Shown here: in pieces, positions 27,733 to 37,886 of the stretch
Layout: each line of letters begins with the position of its first letter
Numbering within the stretch: the stretch's first letter is position 1
From: Roseovarius sp. THAF27
GTDB taxonomy: Bacteria > Pseudomonadota > Alphaproteobacteria > Rhodobacterales > Rhodobacteraceae
Assembly: GCF_009363655.1 (NCBI RefSeq)
Contig: NZ_CP045393.1
Span: 3,844,001 to 3,908,000 of the forward strand
Direction of reading: 5' to 3'
Length of the DNA stretch: 64,000 bases
The notes under the pieces: model-generated
Database searches by the model: none
Told to the model about the DNA's origin: nothing
The model's input: only the letters and a program-made list of their open reading frames with translations
Translations under genes and position numbers: made by a program

Positions 27733-28449
27733 CTACTTCGGCGCTGCGCTCAGGGCGCTGAACCTCTTGGCATGAAGGAATTCCGCCCGTTTCACCGCTT
27801 CCACGGCGCGCGCCTCGTCGTCAATGCCCCATTGTTCTTCCTGCCAGCGCTCGTCGAGGCGCGACAGCTCCCACAGATCTTCGGCGGGGCGCGCCTCCTC
27901 CAGCGCCGCAAGGCCGATGACCAGCGACCCCGACAACCCCACAAGATCGTGAAACGCCGTGAGGGTGAAATTGTCCATCGCGTGCACTTCTGCTGAAAAT
28001 TGTGCCAGTGCGCCAGCCTCCTGCGGGCGGTGCATCACGCCCGCCACCGAGACCAGCCGCGCCCCATAGCGCGCCTCCGCCCAGTCCAGCAGCGGATCCC
28101 ACGCCTCCGCCTGCCACCGGACAAGGCTGTCGGGGCTGTCCGCGCGATAGCACAGCAGGTCCGTATCGGCGTATCCCGCCAGCATGTCAGCCACCTCGGC
28201 ATGCTGATGCCGTACCTTGTCGATGGCCGCGTTGGCCGAGCGTGTGACCGGCATCGTGCCGGGTTGGATCAGATCCTCCTGCGCGTCCCATTCGGCGGCG
28301 ACCGCTTCGGCCAGCGCGCGCGTCGGCACGATCATCGCGGCCTTGGCCGGCGTCCTGACCGCTCGCCCGTCCAGCCGGATGCCATAGCCGCCTTCGTCTT
28401 CGACGACCGCGGCCTCTTTCCAGAACCGCTTGGCCTTCCACTCGCTCAT
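27733..28449 (-). CDS. ATP12-family F1-ATPase assembly chaperone
   Basis: A 238-residue ATP12-domain protein. In mitochondria ATP12 binds the F1 alpha subunit during assembly; alphaproteobacterial homologues are presumed to do the same. Recognisable parts are KRFWKEAAVVEDEGGYGIRLDGR at the N terminus, the central ADTDLLCYRADSPDSLVRWQ and the GLSGSLVIGLA helix. ATG at 28449 overlaps the phosphatase stop by 4 bp. It is the last gene in the crcB-rluC-like-HAD-ATP12 run, an order I know from other Rhodobacteraceae. Confidence 0.92.
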   Translation of the reverse strand: MSEWKAKRFWKEAAVVEDEGGYGIRLDGRAVRTPAKAAMIVPTRALAEAVAAEWDAQEDLIQPGTMPVTRSANAAIDKVRHQHAEVADMLAGYADTDLLCYRADSPDSLVRWQAEAWDPLLDWAEARYGARLVSVAGVMHRPQEAGALAQFSAEVHAMDNFTLTAFHDLVGLSGSLVIGLAALEEARPAEDLWELSRLDERWQEEQWGIDDEARAVEAVKRAEFLHAKRFSALSAAPK

Positions 28450-29126
28450 GCCGCAGTCTCCCATATTTCTTGCAACAGGGGCGGCAGGTCTTCGAAACGC
28501 TCGATCATGTGCCGCGCCGCGCCCAGCGCCTCGCGCGGGTGATAGCCCCAGCCGACCCCGATGCCCGCCACGCCCGCGGCGGCGGCCATCTCCATGTCGA
28601 AACTCGTGTCGCCGATCATCACCGCCTGGTGCGGCTCCAGCCCGGTCTCGGACAACGCGGCACGAATCATCGACGGGTGCGGTTTCGACGGGTGATGGTC
28701 GCTGACCTGCTGGGTGATGAACATGCGCTCCAGCCCATGCCCTTCCAGCAGCTTGTCCAGCCCCCGGCGCGACTTGCCCGTCGCCACGCCCAGCAACGTC
28801 TCGGGCTTCGCGTGAAGCGTCTCCAGGACCTGGCGCGCCCCGGGATAAAGCGGCGAGGATTCCGCCGCGCCGATCTTGGCCCGCAGGGCGATATACGCCT
28901 CCTTGTACCACTCCACCATGCGCACGTGCATCGCCGCGTCCATGTCCGGCGCCAGCACGATCATCGCCCGGTCCAGCGACAGCCCGACAATCGACAGGAT
29001 CGCCTCGCGCGACGGCGCCTCCCGCTCGGCCCTTGCAAAGGCATGGCTCATCGCCGCGACGATATCCGCCTGACTGTCCACCAGCGTGCCGTCCACGTCG
29101 AAGATCACCAGCCGCAGCGCGCTCAT
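28446..29126 (-). CDS. HAD-IA family phosphatase (phosphoglycolate phosphatase-like)
   Basis: A 226-residue HAD hydrolase. The nucleophile motif is VIFDVDGTLVDSQ; motif II is in LLGVATGKSRRG, motif III lysine in KPHPSMIRAAL, and motif IV is MIGDTSFDMEMA. A helical cap lies between motifs I and II, placing it in subclass IA with Gph-like enzymes. The substrate is not determined. Both ends overlap neighbours by 4 bp. Confidence 0.92.
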   Translation of the reverse strand: MSALRLVIFDVDGTLVDSQADIVAAMSHAFARAEREAPSREAILSIVGLSLDRAMIVLAPDMDAAMHVRMVEWYKEAYIALRAKIGAAESSPLYPGARQVLETLHAKPETLLGVATGKSRRGLDKLLEGHGLERMFITQQVSDHHPSKPHPSMIRAALSETGLEPHQAVMIGDTSFDMEMAAAAGVAGIGVGWGYHPREALGAARHMIERFEDLPPLLQEIWETAA

Positions 29127-30178
29127 CGCAGCGCCTCGAACGGGTCATCGGCGGCCAGGTCCGGCGTCCAGCCCAGTGTCTCGAACGTGTTTGCCATGTG
29201 CTCGGGCAGCTCTGCGTCGATCACCACGGGCTTTTTCGTCACCGGATGCTCGAACGCCATGGTTCGCGCGTGCAGGTGCAGCTTGTTCGAGATGATCCCG
29301 CCCAGCTTCGCCCCCCAGCCATCACCCAGGTTCTCCTGGCTGGACCCGCCATACTTGCCATCGCCCACAATGGGATGCCCGATCTCGGCCATATGCGCCC
29401 GCAACTGGTGAGTCCGGCCTGTGATCGGCTCCATCGCAACCCACGAGGCCCGGCTGGCGACCCGGTAGAGCGTGGCATATTGCGTGATCGCCCGCTTGGC
29501 GCCCTTGGTACGGTCCACCTCTCCGGGATGGATGCAGACCATCTTTTCGCCCTCGCCGCGCGCGCCATGCCCCCCGGCCTTGACCAGCCCGTACTTGATC
29601 TCGCCCAGGTAGGGCGTCGGCACGCCGGCCACCACGGCCCAGTAGATCTTGCGCGTCTCGCGGTGCCGGATCGCCTGCGTCATCGCCGCCGCCATCGCCC
29701 GCGTCCGCGCCAGGATCAGAACGCCGGACGTGTCCTTGTCCAGCCGGTGCACCAGCCGCGGCGCTTCATCCATCCCGAACCGCAGCGCATCGGCCAGCCC
29801 ATCGACGTGCCGGGTCAGCTTGCTGCCCCCCTGCACCGGCAGGCCCGGCGGCTTGTTCAGCGCAATGATGTGGTCGTCGCGGTAAATCACCGCGTCCTGG
29901 ATCATTTTCGCGTCGGCGTCCGAAATCTTCGTCTTTTGTTTCTCGACAGGCGCGCTTTCCACCTCGCCCGGCTCCGGCAGGGGCGGCACGCGCACCTGCT
30001 GACCCTCTTCCAGCCGCGTGTTTGCCTTCACCCGTCCGCCATCGACGCGCAGCTCGCCCTTGCGGCACATCTTCTCGATCCGCCCCTGCGCCACATGCGG
30101 GAACCGCCGCCGCAGCCAGCGGTCCAGCCGCTGGTCGCCCTCGCCGGGCTCGACCGTCAATGTCTGCACGCCGCTCAT
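29123..30178 (-). CDS. RluA/RluC-family pseudouridine synthase
   Basis: A 351-residue enzyme with an N-terminal S4 RNA-binding domain (RLDRWLRRRFPHVAQGRIEKMCRKG) and a catalytic domain whose active aspartate is in PRLVHRLDKDTSGVL. GRTHQLRAHMAEIGHPIVGD is the standard C-terminal motif. The layout matches RluC (23S rRNA) but the exact target base cannot be read. ATG at 30178 overlaps the crcB stop. The open frame upstream runs antisense-like through crcB and is not used. Confidence 0.94.
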   Translation of the reverse strand: MSGVQTLTVEPGEGDQRLDRWLRRRFPHVAQGRIEKMCRKGELRVDGGRVKANTRLEEGQQVRVPPLPEPGEVESAPVEKQKTKISDADAKMIQDAVIYRDDHIIALNKPPGLPVQGGSKLTRHVDGLADALRFGMDEAPRLVHRLDKDTSGVLILARTRAMAAAMTQAIRHRETRKIYWAVVAGVPTPYLGEIKYGLVKAGGHGARGEGEKMVCIHPGEVDRTKGAKRAITQYATLYRVASRASWVAMEPITGRTHQLRAHMAEIGHPIVGDGKYGGSSQENLGDGWGAKLGGIISNKLHLHARTMAFEHPVTKKPVVIDAELPEHMANTFETLGWTPDLAADDPFEALR

Positions 30179-30552
30179 GCCCAGATCCCCCGCGCCAGCC
30201 AGACGCCCAGTGCCAGCCCGAGCACCGACAAGGCGACGGAGGCGACCACGTAAAGCGCCGCCGTGCCGACCGCGCCGCGCTCGTACAAGGTGAACGCCTC
30301 CAGCGAAAAGGCCGAGAAGGTCGTGAATCCGCCAAGTACCCCCGCCATCAAAAAGGGGTTCAACTGCGTCAGGTCCTTTTCGAACGTATAGATCACCACC
30401 ATCCCCATCACGAACGACCCCAGGATGTTCACCGGCAGCACCCCCAACGGGAACCCGCCAGCGACGTGACGCGCCACCGCCTGCCCCACTCCGAAGCGCA
30501 GCATCGAGCCTATGGCCCCGCCAAGGCCCACTTGGAGAAAGGTCATCCACAT
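30175..30552 (-). CDS. crcB: Fluoride channel CrcB/Fluc
   Basis: A 125-residue four-helix membrane protein that exports fluoride as a dual-topology dimer. Key residues are in GGAIGSMLRFG, the central NxxG (VNILGSFVMG) and GVLGGFTTFSAFSLE. Start at ATG 30552 (MWMTFLQVGLGG) or two codons later. I looked for a fluoride riboswitch upstream and saw none. It is the first gene of the coupled run to ATP12 and divergent from the glycerate kinase gene. Confidence 0.95.
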   Translation of the reverse strand: MWMTFLQVGLGGAIGSMLRFGVGQAVARHVAGGFPLGVLPVNILGSFVMGMVVIYTFEKDLTQLNPFLMAGVLGGFTTFSAFSLEAFTLYERGAVGTAALYVVASVALSVLGLALGVWLARGIWA

Positions 30553-30660
30553 GCCCGCGTCTGTCGCCTCTGACCCCGGTTTTGTCAAGCTGGGCAGGCT
30601 GTGCTTGCACGCGCCGCACACCGCGCTACGCTGCGTCAACAACAAGACCCGGAGCGCCTC

Positions 30661-31896
30661 ATGCAAGACCCCGACAGCTTCCTGCGCCGCCTCTTTGATC
30701 GCGCCGTGGAAGTGGCCGACCCGATGCAAAGCCTAGCCGCCCACCTGCCGCCCCGACCCGAGGGCCGCCTTGTGGTGATCGGCGCCGGCAAGGCCAGCGC
30801 CCGCATGGCCGAGGCGGTCGAGGCCGCCTATGGTCCCTGCGAGGGCCTGGTGATCACCCGGTACGGCTATGCCCGCCCCTGCGAAGGCATCGAGATCGTC
30901 GAGGCCGCGCATCCCGTGCCGGATCAGGCCGGCGTCGACGCCACCCGCCGGATGCTCGCCCTGCTGGACAGCTGCGGCGAAGGCGACACCGTGCTGGCCC
31001 TCATCTCCGGCGGCGGCTCCGCACTGCTCTGCGCCCCGGCCCAAGGCATCACCCTCACCGAAAAACAGGCGCTCACCGACGCGCTGCTGGCCTCCGGCGC
31101 GCCCATCGGCGCCATCAACGGCATCCGCAAACAGATCTCAGCGGTCAAGGGCGGCAAACTCGCCGCCGCCGCGTACCCGGCCAAGATGGTCGCGCTTCTG
31201 ATCTCCGACGTGCCCGGCGACAACCCCAGCGACATCGCCAGCGGCCCCACCGTCGGCGACACCGGCACCCCGGCCCGCGCGCTGGAAACGCTGGCCCGCT
31301 GGAACGTCACGCCCTCGCCCTCAATCACCGACTACCTGAACGCGGGCGGCAACCCCCTGCCTCCCGACGACCCGCGCCTCTCGACCGTGGAAAACTTGAT
31401 CTACGCCGCCCCCTCGCAATCGCTGGCCGCCGCCGCCGAAATCGCAAAGGCCGAGGGGATCGAGGTGCAAATCCTCGGCGACGCCGTCGAAGGCGAGGCC
31501 CGCGACGTTGCCGCCGACCACGCCGCCCTCGCACGCAAGGTACAGGGCGACAAACCCTTCCTCCTCCTGTCGGGCGGCGAACTCACCGTGACCCGGCGCG
31601 GCAACGGCATCGGCGGGCCCAACGCCGAATACTGCCTCGCCCTCGCGTTCGCGCTTAACGGCGCACCCGGCATCCACGCGCTGGCCTGCGACACCGACGG
31701 CGTCGACGGCGCGGCAGAGGTCGCGGGCGCGGTCATCTCGCCCGGGACCCTCACCAAGGCCCCCGACGCCGCCGATGCGCTCGCCATCAACGACGCGCAT
31801 GGCTTTTTCGGGCGTATCGGCGATCAGGTCGTGACCGGCCCTACGCTGACCAACGTCAACGACTTCCGCGCCATTCTCGTGCTGCCGAAACCATGA
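30661..31896 (+). CDS. Glycerate 2-kinase (MOFRL family)
   Basis: A 411-residue kinase of the DUF4147/MOFRL type. Visible motifs: VVIGAGKASARMAEAVE near the N terminus, ALISGGGSALLCAP, KQISAVKGGKLA, LISDVPGDNPSDIASGPTVGD, and the C-terminal ACDTDGVDG. The family phosphorylates glycerate, mostly to 2-phosphoglycerate, in serine-cycle, glycolate or hydroxypyruvate metabolism. GGAGC lies before ATG 30661. The next gene overlaps by 4 bp, so the two are coupled. Confidence 0.93.
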   Translation: MQDPDSFLRRLFDRAVEVADPMQSLAAHLPPRPEGRLVVIGAGKASARMAEAVEAAYGPCEGLVITRYGYARPCEGIEIVEAAHPVPDQAGVDATRRMLALLDSCGEGDTVLALISGGGSALLCAPAQGITLTEKQALTDALLASGAPIGAINGIRKQISAVKGGKLAAAAYPAKMVALLISDVPGDNPSDIASGPTVGDTGTPARALETLARWNVTPSPSITDYLNAGGNPLPPDDPRLSTVENLIYAAPSQSLAAAAEIAKAEGIEVQILGDAVEGEARDVAADHAALARKVQGDKPFLLLSGGELTVTRRGNGIGGPNAEYCLALAFALNGAPGIHALACDTDGVDGAAEVAGAVISPGTLTKAPDAADALAINDAHGFFGRIGDQVVTGPTLTNVNDFRAILVLPKP

Positions 31897-33047
31897 CGCT
31901 GCCGCCGGATCTCTCCGCGCAGATGACCGAATGGCGCCACGCCTTTCACCGGATGCCGGAACTGGGCTTCGACCTGCCCCGCACCAGCGCCCGCGTCGCC
32001 GACCTGCTGCGCGGCTTCGGGCTGGAGGTCCACACCGGCATCGGCCGGTCCGGCGTCGTCGGCATCCTGCAAAAGGGCAACGGCAGCCGCACCATCGCCA
32101 TCCGCGCCGACATGGACGCGCTGCCCATCACCGAGCAGAACGGCTTTACCCACCGCTCGGAGATCCCCGGCCAGATGCACGCCTGCGGCCATGACGGCCA
32201 CACCAGCATGGCGCTCGGCGCGGCGCAAACCCTTGCCGAAGCCGACGACCTCTCTGGCCGCATCGTCTTCCTCTTCCAGCCGAACGAGGAGCACGGCCAG
32301 GGCGCCGCCGCCATGATCGCCGACGGTATCTTTGATCGCTTCGACGTCGAGACCGTCTACGGTATGCACAACATTCCTGGTGTGCCCGTGGGCCGCTTCG
32401 CCACCCGCGCGGGGCCTATCACCGCCAGCGAGGCGCTTTTCGAGATCACCATCGAGGCACGCGGCGGCCACGCCGCCCTGCCTCACATGGGCGCCGATAC
32501 GATCACCATCGGCGCCGAAATCGTCGGCGCCCTGCAAACCATCGTCTCGCGCAAACTCGACCCGGCGCAGAACGGCGTCGTCTCGGTCACCGGGTTCGAG
32601 ACCGACGGCAAGCGAAATGTTCTGCCCGGCCGCGCCACCCTCACCGGCGATGCCCGCGCCCTCACGCCCGAGGTCAACGCCCGTATCGAGACCGCGATGC
32701 GCCGCATCGTCGATGGTATCTGCGCCGCGCATGACGTCACGGGCACTGTCAGCTACGACACGATCTTCCGCCCCACGATCAACGCGCCCGAACCCGTCGC
32801 CGCCGCCACCGCCGCCGCACAGGCTATCGGCGCACCAATGGACAGCGCCTGCCCGCCGAAACTCTTTTCCGAGGATTTCGCCGAGATGGCCGCCACGCGC
32901 CCGGGCTGCTTTGTGCTGATGGGCAACGGCACCGAAGGGCCGCACGCCCGCCCGCTCCATTCGGCGGATTACGACTTCAATGACGCGGCCCTCGCGCACG
33001 GCGCGGCCTTCTGGGTCGCCGTGGCGCGGGCCGAGCTGGGCCCCTGA
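31893..33047 (+). CDS. M20-family amidohydrolase (aminoacylase/hippurate hydrolase type)
   Basis: A 384-residue metallopeptidase-fold amidohydrolase. The metal ligands are in MHACGHDGHTSMALGAA, FQPNEEHGQGAAAM, and a late SEDFAEM; HNIPGVPVGRF follows the central region. The dimerisation domain is inserted near residues 180-295. Substrates in the family are N-acyl amino acids. It overlaps the glycerate kinase gene (ATGA) and converges on ugd with one base between stops, leaving no room for a separate terminator. Confidence 0.93.
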   Translation: MTLPPDLSAQMTEWRHAFHRMPELGFDLPRTSARVADLLRGFGLEVHTGIGRSGVVGILQKGNGSRTIAIRADMDALPITEQNGFTHRSEIPGQMHACGHDGHTSMALGAAQTLAEADDLSGRIVFLFQPNEEHGQGAAAMIADGIFDRFDVETVYGMHNIPGVPVGRFATRAGPITASEALFEITIEARGGHAALPHMGADTITIGAEIVGALQTIVSRKLDPAQNGVVSVTGFETDGKRNVLPGRATLTGDARALTPEVNARIETAMRRIVDGICAAHDVTGTVSYDTIFRPTINAPEPVAAATAAAQAIGAPMDSACPPKLFSEDFAEMAATRPGCFVLMGNGTEGPHARPLHSADYDFNDAALAHGAAFWVAVARAELGP

Positions 33048-33048
33048 C

Positions 33049-34395
33049 CTACTCTGCCGCTTCTTCCGCCTCGGGCTTGCGCTCGAACGCCGTGCGTCCC
33101 ACGCTGTCATAGGCGACGAAACCGGCCCGCTTGGCATCCTTGACCGAATAGATGTTCCGCAAATCCGCCATCCGCGCCACGTTCATCCGCCGCGCGATCC
33201 GCTTCAGGTCCAGCGCCCGGAACTCGTTCCATTCCGTCAGGATCACCACCAGGTCGGCATTGCCAACCGCCTTGTAGGCGTTCTCGACCCATTGCACGCC
33301 CGGCAGCCGCTCGGTGCCTTCACGCTCGCCTTGCGGGTCGCAGATCCGCACCTTGGCCCCGCCGCCCACCAGCGCGGGTACGATGGTCAACGACGGCGCC
33401 TCGCGCATGTCGTCGGTGTTGGGCTTGAACGTCGCCCCCAGCACCGCGATGGTCTTGCCGTTGAAGCTGCCCTCGCAAAGATCGAGCAGCTTGTCGATCA
33501 TCCGCCGCTTCATCTCTTCGTTGACGGCGATCACCGCCTCGGTGATGTGCAGCGGCACGCCGTATTCCTGCCCCGTCCGGGCCAGCGCGCGGGTGTCCTT
33601 GGGAAAGCAGCTGCCGCCATAACCCGGGCCGGCATGCAGGAACTTGTTGCCGATCCGCCCGTCAAGGCCCATGCCCCGGCTGACCTGCTTGACGTCCGCG
33701 CCGGTGCGTTCGCACAAGGCCGCGATCTCGTTGATGAAGGTGATCTTGGTGGCCAGAAAGGCGTTCGCCGCGTATTTGATCATCTCGGCGCTTTCCAGGT
33801 CGGTGACCAGGATTGGAAACTCGCGCAGGTAAAGCGGGCGATAGATGTCCTCCATCACCTCCGCCGCGCGTTGCGACTGCACCCCCACGACCACGCGGTC
33901 GGGTTTCATGAAATCCTCGATCGCCGCGCCCTCGCGCAGGAACTCGGGGTTCGAGGCCACGTCGAAATCCAGGTCCGGGTTGGCCTTGCGCACCGCCTGT
34001 TTCACCTGCCGGTTGGTGCCCACCGGCACCGTCGACTTGGTGACGATCACGATATATTCCTTTGCCAGCTTCGCAACTTCCTGCGCAGCGGCCATGACGT
34101 AGGTCAGGTCGGCATGCCCGTCGCCGCGCCGCGTCGGCGTACCCACCGCGATAAAGACCGCCTCCGCCCCGTCCAGAGCCTGCGGCAGGTCATGGGTGAA
34201 CGACAGCCGCCCGGCCTCGACGTTCTTCTGCATCAGAACATCCAGCCCCGGCTCGTAGATCGGCACCTCGCCGCGGTTCAGCTTTTCGACCTTGGCGGCA
34301 TCCTTGTCCACGCAGACAACGTCATGCCCGAAATCCGAGAAACACACCCCGGACACAAGCCCGACATAGCCGGTTCCAATCATCGCAATCTTCAT
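33049..34395 (-). CDS. ugd: UDP-glucose 6-dehydrogenase
   Basis: A 448-residue enzyme oxidising UDP-glucose to UDP-glucuronate for surface polysaccharides. The NAD motif is GTGYVGLVSGVCF at the N terminus. The catalytic Cys is in GYGGSCFPKDTRAL near residue 260. AVLGATFKPNTDDMREAPS marks the UDP-binding domain. It is divergent from glmM, across a 206-bp gap, bringing two nucleotide-sugar genes together. Confidence 0.96.
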   Translation of the reverse strand: MKIAMIGTGYVGLVSGVCFSDFGHDVVCVDKDAAKVEKLNRGEVPIYEPGLDVLMQKNVEAGRLSFTHDLPQALDGAEAVFIAVGTPTRRGDGHADLTYVMAAAQEVAKLAKEYIVIVTKSTVPVGTNRQVKQAVRKANPDLDFDVASNPEFLREGAAIEDFMKPDRVVVGVQSQRAAEVMEDIYRPLYLREFPILVTDLESAEMIKYAANAFLATKITFINEIAALCERTGADVKQVSRGMGLDGRIGNKFLHAGPGYGGSCFPKDTRALARTGQEYGVPLHITEAVIAVNEEMKRRMIDKLLDLCEGSFNGKTIAVLGATFKPNTDDMREAPSLTIVPALVGGGAKVRICDPQGEREGTERLPGVQWVENAYKAVGNADLVVILTEWNEFRALDLKRIARRMNVARMADLRNIYSVKDAKRAGFVAYDSVGRTAFERKPEAEEAAE

Positions 34396-34601
34396 CGGGT
34401 TTCGCCCTTGATCCGCCTGTCGCCCCCACGACCTTATGCGGTCGCGCCTGCCCGCCCGTCAACGCGCATCTGTGACGGACGCGGGTCACTATGCGTTCTA
34501 TGCCACAAACCGCTCAGCCGCCCTGCGAATGTTGGACAGGACGACGGCGCGCGGGTAAGAGGATGGTCACGAAAACGTCACGCGGCGAAAGGTGCGATTG
34601 C

Positions 34602-35945
34602 ATGGCTGAAAAACTGTTCGGAACGGACGGCGTCCGGGGCGAGGCCAACACATGGCCCATGACCGCCGAACTCGCGCTCCGGCTCGGCGCCGCCGCCGGG
34701 CGTCATTTCCGCCGCGACAACCAGGAACACCGTGTGGTGATCGGCAAGGACACGCGCCTGTCGGGCTACATGATCGAATATGCCCTGACCGCCGGCTTCG
34801 CCTCCACCGGGATGGACGTCTTCCTGCTGGGCCCCGTGCCCACCCCTGCCGTGGGATACCTGACGCACTCGCTGCGCGCCGACGTGGGCGTGATGATCTC
34901 GGCCAGCCACAACCCGGCCAGTGACAACGGCATCAAGCTTTTCGGCCCCGACGGCTTCAAGCTGTCGGACGAGTCCGAGGCCGGGATCGAGCAACTGCTG
35001 CAAGACGGCGCCCGCCCTGCCAAGCCGGAAAACATCGGCCGCGCCAAGCGGTTCGAGGACGCGCGCGGCCGTTACGTCGAGTACGCCAAGACGACCTTCC
35101 CCTATCGCGGCCGCCTCGAAGGGCTGCGCATCGTGGTCGACTGCGCCAATGGCGCGGCCTACAAGACCGCCCCCGCCGTCCTGTGGGAACTGGGCGCCGA
35201 CGTGATCCCGATGGGGATCGAGCCAGACGGCGCCAACATCAACTTCGAGTGCGGATCCACCCACCCCGACGCCGCCGCGCGCAAGGTGCTGGAAACCCGC
35301 GCCGACCTGGGCATCTGCCTCGATGGCGATGCCGACCGCCTCGTGCTGATCGACGAGACCGGGCATATCGCCGACGGGGACCAGATCATGGCCCTCATCG
35401 CCACACGCTGGGCCGCCGAAGGCCGGCTGAAGGGCGATGCGCTGGTGGCGACCGTCATGTCCAACCTCGGGCTGGAACGGCATCTGGAATCGAGGGGCAT
35501 CGGCCTCAAGCGCACCAAGGTCGGCGACCGTTACGTGGTCGAGGAAATGCGCGCCAGCGGCCACAACCTGGGCGGCGAGCAATCGGGCCATATCGTCATG
35601 ACCGACTACGCCACCACCGGCGACGGCCTGATCGGCGCGCTGCAGTTCCTTGCCTCGATGGTGGAAACCGGCCAGAAGGCCAGCGAACTGGCGCGCGTCT
35701 TCACGCCGATCCCGCAAAAGCTGGTGAACGTCCGCTACCAGACCGGCCAGACCCCGCTCGAGGCCGACATGGTGCAACAGGCCATCGCCGACGGCGAGAA
35801 GAAGCTGGGCAGCGACGGCCGCCTGCTGATCCGCAAGTCCGGCACCGAGCCATTGATCCGCGTCATGGGCGAGTCTCTGGACCCCGCCCTTCTTGACACG
35901 GTACTGGACGATGTGGTGGGCGCGGTGAAACAGGCGACCGTCTGA
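34602..35945 (+). CDS. glmM: Phosphoglucosamine mutase
   Basis: A 447-residue alpha-D-phosphohexomutase converting glucosamine-6-P to glucosamine-1-P for peptidoglycan and LPS. The start [13 protein letters not shown] matches the family. The phosphoserine loop is [15 protein letters not shown] near residue 100, the metal loop is DGDADR, the sugar loop is GGEQSGHI, and the phosphate loop is [12 protein letters not shown]. The longer open frame upstream is not conserved. A GC-rich 8-bp hairpin (35988-36006) follows the stop and may be the transcript end. Confidence 0.97.
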   Translation: MAEKLFGTDGVRGEANTWPMTAELALRLGAAAGRHFRRDNQEHRVVIGKDTRLSGYMIEYALTAGFASTGMDVFLLGPVPTPAVGYLTHSLRADVGVMISASHNPASDNGIKLFGPDGFKLSDESEAGIEQLLQDGARPAKPENIGRAKRFEDARGRYVEYAKTTFPYRGRLEGLRIVVDCANGAAYKTAPAVLWELGADVIPMGIEPDGANINFECGSTHPDAAARKVLETRADLGICLDGDADRLVLIDETGHIADGDQIMALIATRWAAEGRLKGDALVATVMSNLGLERHLESRGIGLKRTKVGDRYVVEEMRASGHNLGGEQSGHIVMTDYATTGDGLIGALQFLASMVETGQKASELARVFTPIPQKLVNVRYQTGQTPLEADMVQQAIADGEKKLGSDGRLLIRKSGTEPLIRVMGESLDPALLDTVLDDVVGAVKQATV

Positions 35946-36152
35946 CGTCCTCACCAAGCTGCCGATTTACGCCCCGCGCGGAATCAAGGCGCGGCCCTGC
36001 CGCGCCGCCGCGCATCGCCGGGCCGCCCACCGGCACGGCGATCTGGTTGGGCTGGGTGCCTCGCTCGAAAGTCTAGCGGATCTGGCTGGCATAAAGCGCT
36101 ACAGAAAAGCACTTGGTTCGCCGCACCGCGGCCCGTCGATGCACGGCCAGCC

Positions 36153-37886
36153 TCACCCCAGCCGCCGCTGCGTCGTCGCCACGTCATCCACGGCGCCGTC
36201 CTCGATGACCACACCAAAAAGCCGCTCCGCCTCCTCGACCGAGTAGCGGCCCAGCCGTACATCCGCGGCCACAAGCCCCGGATCCCGCTGCATCGGGTCG
36301 CCATACCCGCCGCCCCCGGGCGTTTTCACGCGCACCCGGTCGCCGGGACCAAGCGGAATGTCCTGCTCCTTCGACAGGTGCACAGGAGTATAGGGCACAC
36401 CCGCCTGCCACACCGTCACCTCGTTGGGCGCGCCGTCGCCGCCGCCCATCGCGCCCTGCGGCCCGAACCGCCCGTGATCCATCACGAAGCTCGCCTTGGC
36501 CTGCCCGCGCCGCAACTCCAGCTCGTACTCCAGACCGAACCCGCCGCGCATCCGCCCGGCCCCGCCCGACCCTTCACGAAGTGCGTAACGGTGGTAAAGC
36601 ACCGGGAAGGCCAGCTCCATGATCTCCACCGGCGGCGCCTTGGAAATGCCGATGGTGGAACAGCCGTTGCTCAGCCCGTCACCGTCCGCCCAGCCGCCAT
36701 AGCCGCCGCCCGAGAGCTGGTACATCACGAAATCGCGCCCCTTCGCCGGATCGTGCCCGCCCAGCGCGAAGTTCCCGCTGGTTCCCGCCGGCGCCGCCGT
36801 CACCCGGTCGGGCAACGCCTGCACCAGCGCGGCAAACACCGCCTCCGCGATCCTTTGGCTGACCTCCGCCGCGCACCCCGACACCGGGCGCGGATACTGC
36901 GCATCCAGGAACGTGCCTTCGATGCCCACCACCTCCAGCGGCTCGAACGCGCCCGCGCTGATCGGCACGTCGGGAAAGACGTGCCGCATCGCCAGGTAGA
37001 CCGAGCTCAGCGTCGTCGCCCGGACCGAGTTCATCGGCCCCAGGCACGGCGGCGCCGACCCGGTGAAATCGAATACCAGCCGGTCTTCTTGCCGCGTGAC
37101 GGTCAGTCTTATTGCCAGAGGCGCATCGACAACCCCATCGCTGTCGATCCACGCAACGGCCTCGTACGCGCCTTCCGGTATTTCCCTAATGAACCGCCGC
37201 ATCTGCTGCGCCGCTCGGGTCCGCAACTCCGCAATCGCGCCCTCCACCACGTCATCGCCATAGCGGTCCATCAGCGCGCCAAGCCGCTCGGCCCCAAGGT
37301 CCAGCGCCGCGGCCTGCGCCCGCACATCCCCGATCCGCTGGTCCGCCACGCGGATGTTGGAACATATGATGGAATAGATATCCGCATCCATCTGTCCCCG
37401 CTTGAACAGCTTCACCGGCGGCAGGCGCAGCCCCTCCTGCTCCACCGCCGTGGCACTGGCGGAAAAGCCTCCAGGCACCGCACCCCCGGTGTCAGGCCAA
37501 TGCCCGGTATTCGACAGCCAGCAGTACAGCCGCTCGCCCCGATAGAACGGCCGCGCAAACCGCACGTCCATCAGATGCGTGCCGCCAAGATATGGATCGT
37601 TGACGATATAGATGTCTCCCGGCTCCGGCGCGCCCACGCGGCCCTCGCCGATCATCTCGATCAGGGTCGCCGTGGAATACTGCATCGTGCCGACGAACAC
37701 CGGCAGGCCGCCCGCCCCCTGCGCAATCAGCGCGCCATCGGCAGCGGCATATATCCCGTCCGAACGGTCATTCGCCTCGGCGATCACCGGCGAGAACGCG
37801 GCCCGTGAAAACGCCAGGTCCATCTCGTCGCAGACCTGCTGCAACCCGGCCTGGATCACCGACAGGGTGATCGGATCCATCGTCAT
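36153..37886 (-). CDS. Hydantoinase B / 5-oxoprolinase-type beta subunit
   Basis: A 577-residue HyuB-family protein. It starts MTMDPITLSVIQAGLQQVCDEMDLAF, typical of the family, and has SNTGHWPDTGG, GGTHLMDVRF and the glycine-rich GRMRGGFGLEYELELR region. With HyuA it forms an ATP-dependent enzyme opening a cyclic amide (N-methylhydantoin, 5-oxoproline) or carboxylating a ketone; the substrate is not predictable. ATG at 37886 overlaps the hyuA stop (ATGA). Upstream frame extension lies within hyuA and is ignored. Confidence 0.92.
   Translation of the reverse strand: MTMDPITLSVIQAGLQQVCDEMDLAFSRAAFSPVIAEANDRSDGIYAAADGALIAQGAGGLPVFVGTMQYSTATLIEMIGEGRVGAPEPGDIYIVNDPYLGGTHLMDVRFARPFYRGERLYCWLSNTGHWPDTGGAVPGGFSASATAVEQEGLRLPPVKLFKRGQMDADIYSIICSNIRVADQRIGDVRAQAAALDLGAERLGALMDRYGDDVVEGAIAELRTRAAQQMRRFIREIPEGAYEAVAWIDSDGVVDAPLAIRLTVTRQEDRLVFDFTGSAPPCLGPMNSVRATTLSSVYLAMRHVFPDVPISAGAFEPLEVVGIEGTFLDAQYPRPVSGCAAEVSQRIAEAVFAALVQALPDRVTAAPAGTSGNFALGGHDPAKGRDFVMYQLSGGGYGGWADGDGLSNGCSTIGISKAPPVEIMELAFPVLYHRYALREGSGGAGRMRGGFGLEYELELRRGQAKASFVMDHGRFGPQGAMGGGDGAPNEVTVWQAGVPYTPVHLSKEQDIPLGPGDRVRVKTPGGGGYGDPMQRDPGLVAADVRLGRYSVEEAERLFGVVIEDGAVDDVATTQRRLG

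Noticed and set aside
30553..30660. Fluoride riboswitch upstream of crcB
   Set aside because: No conserved GGxGATGG-type core or pseudoknot was seen; the gap is short and divergent.
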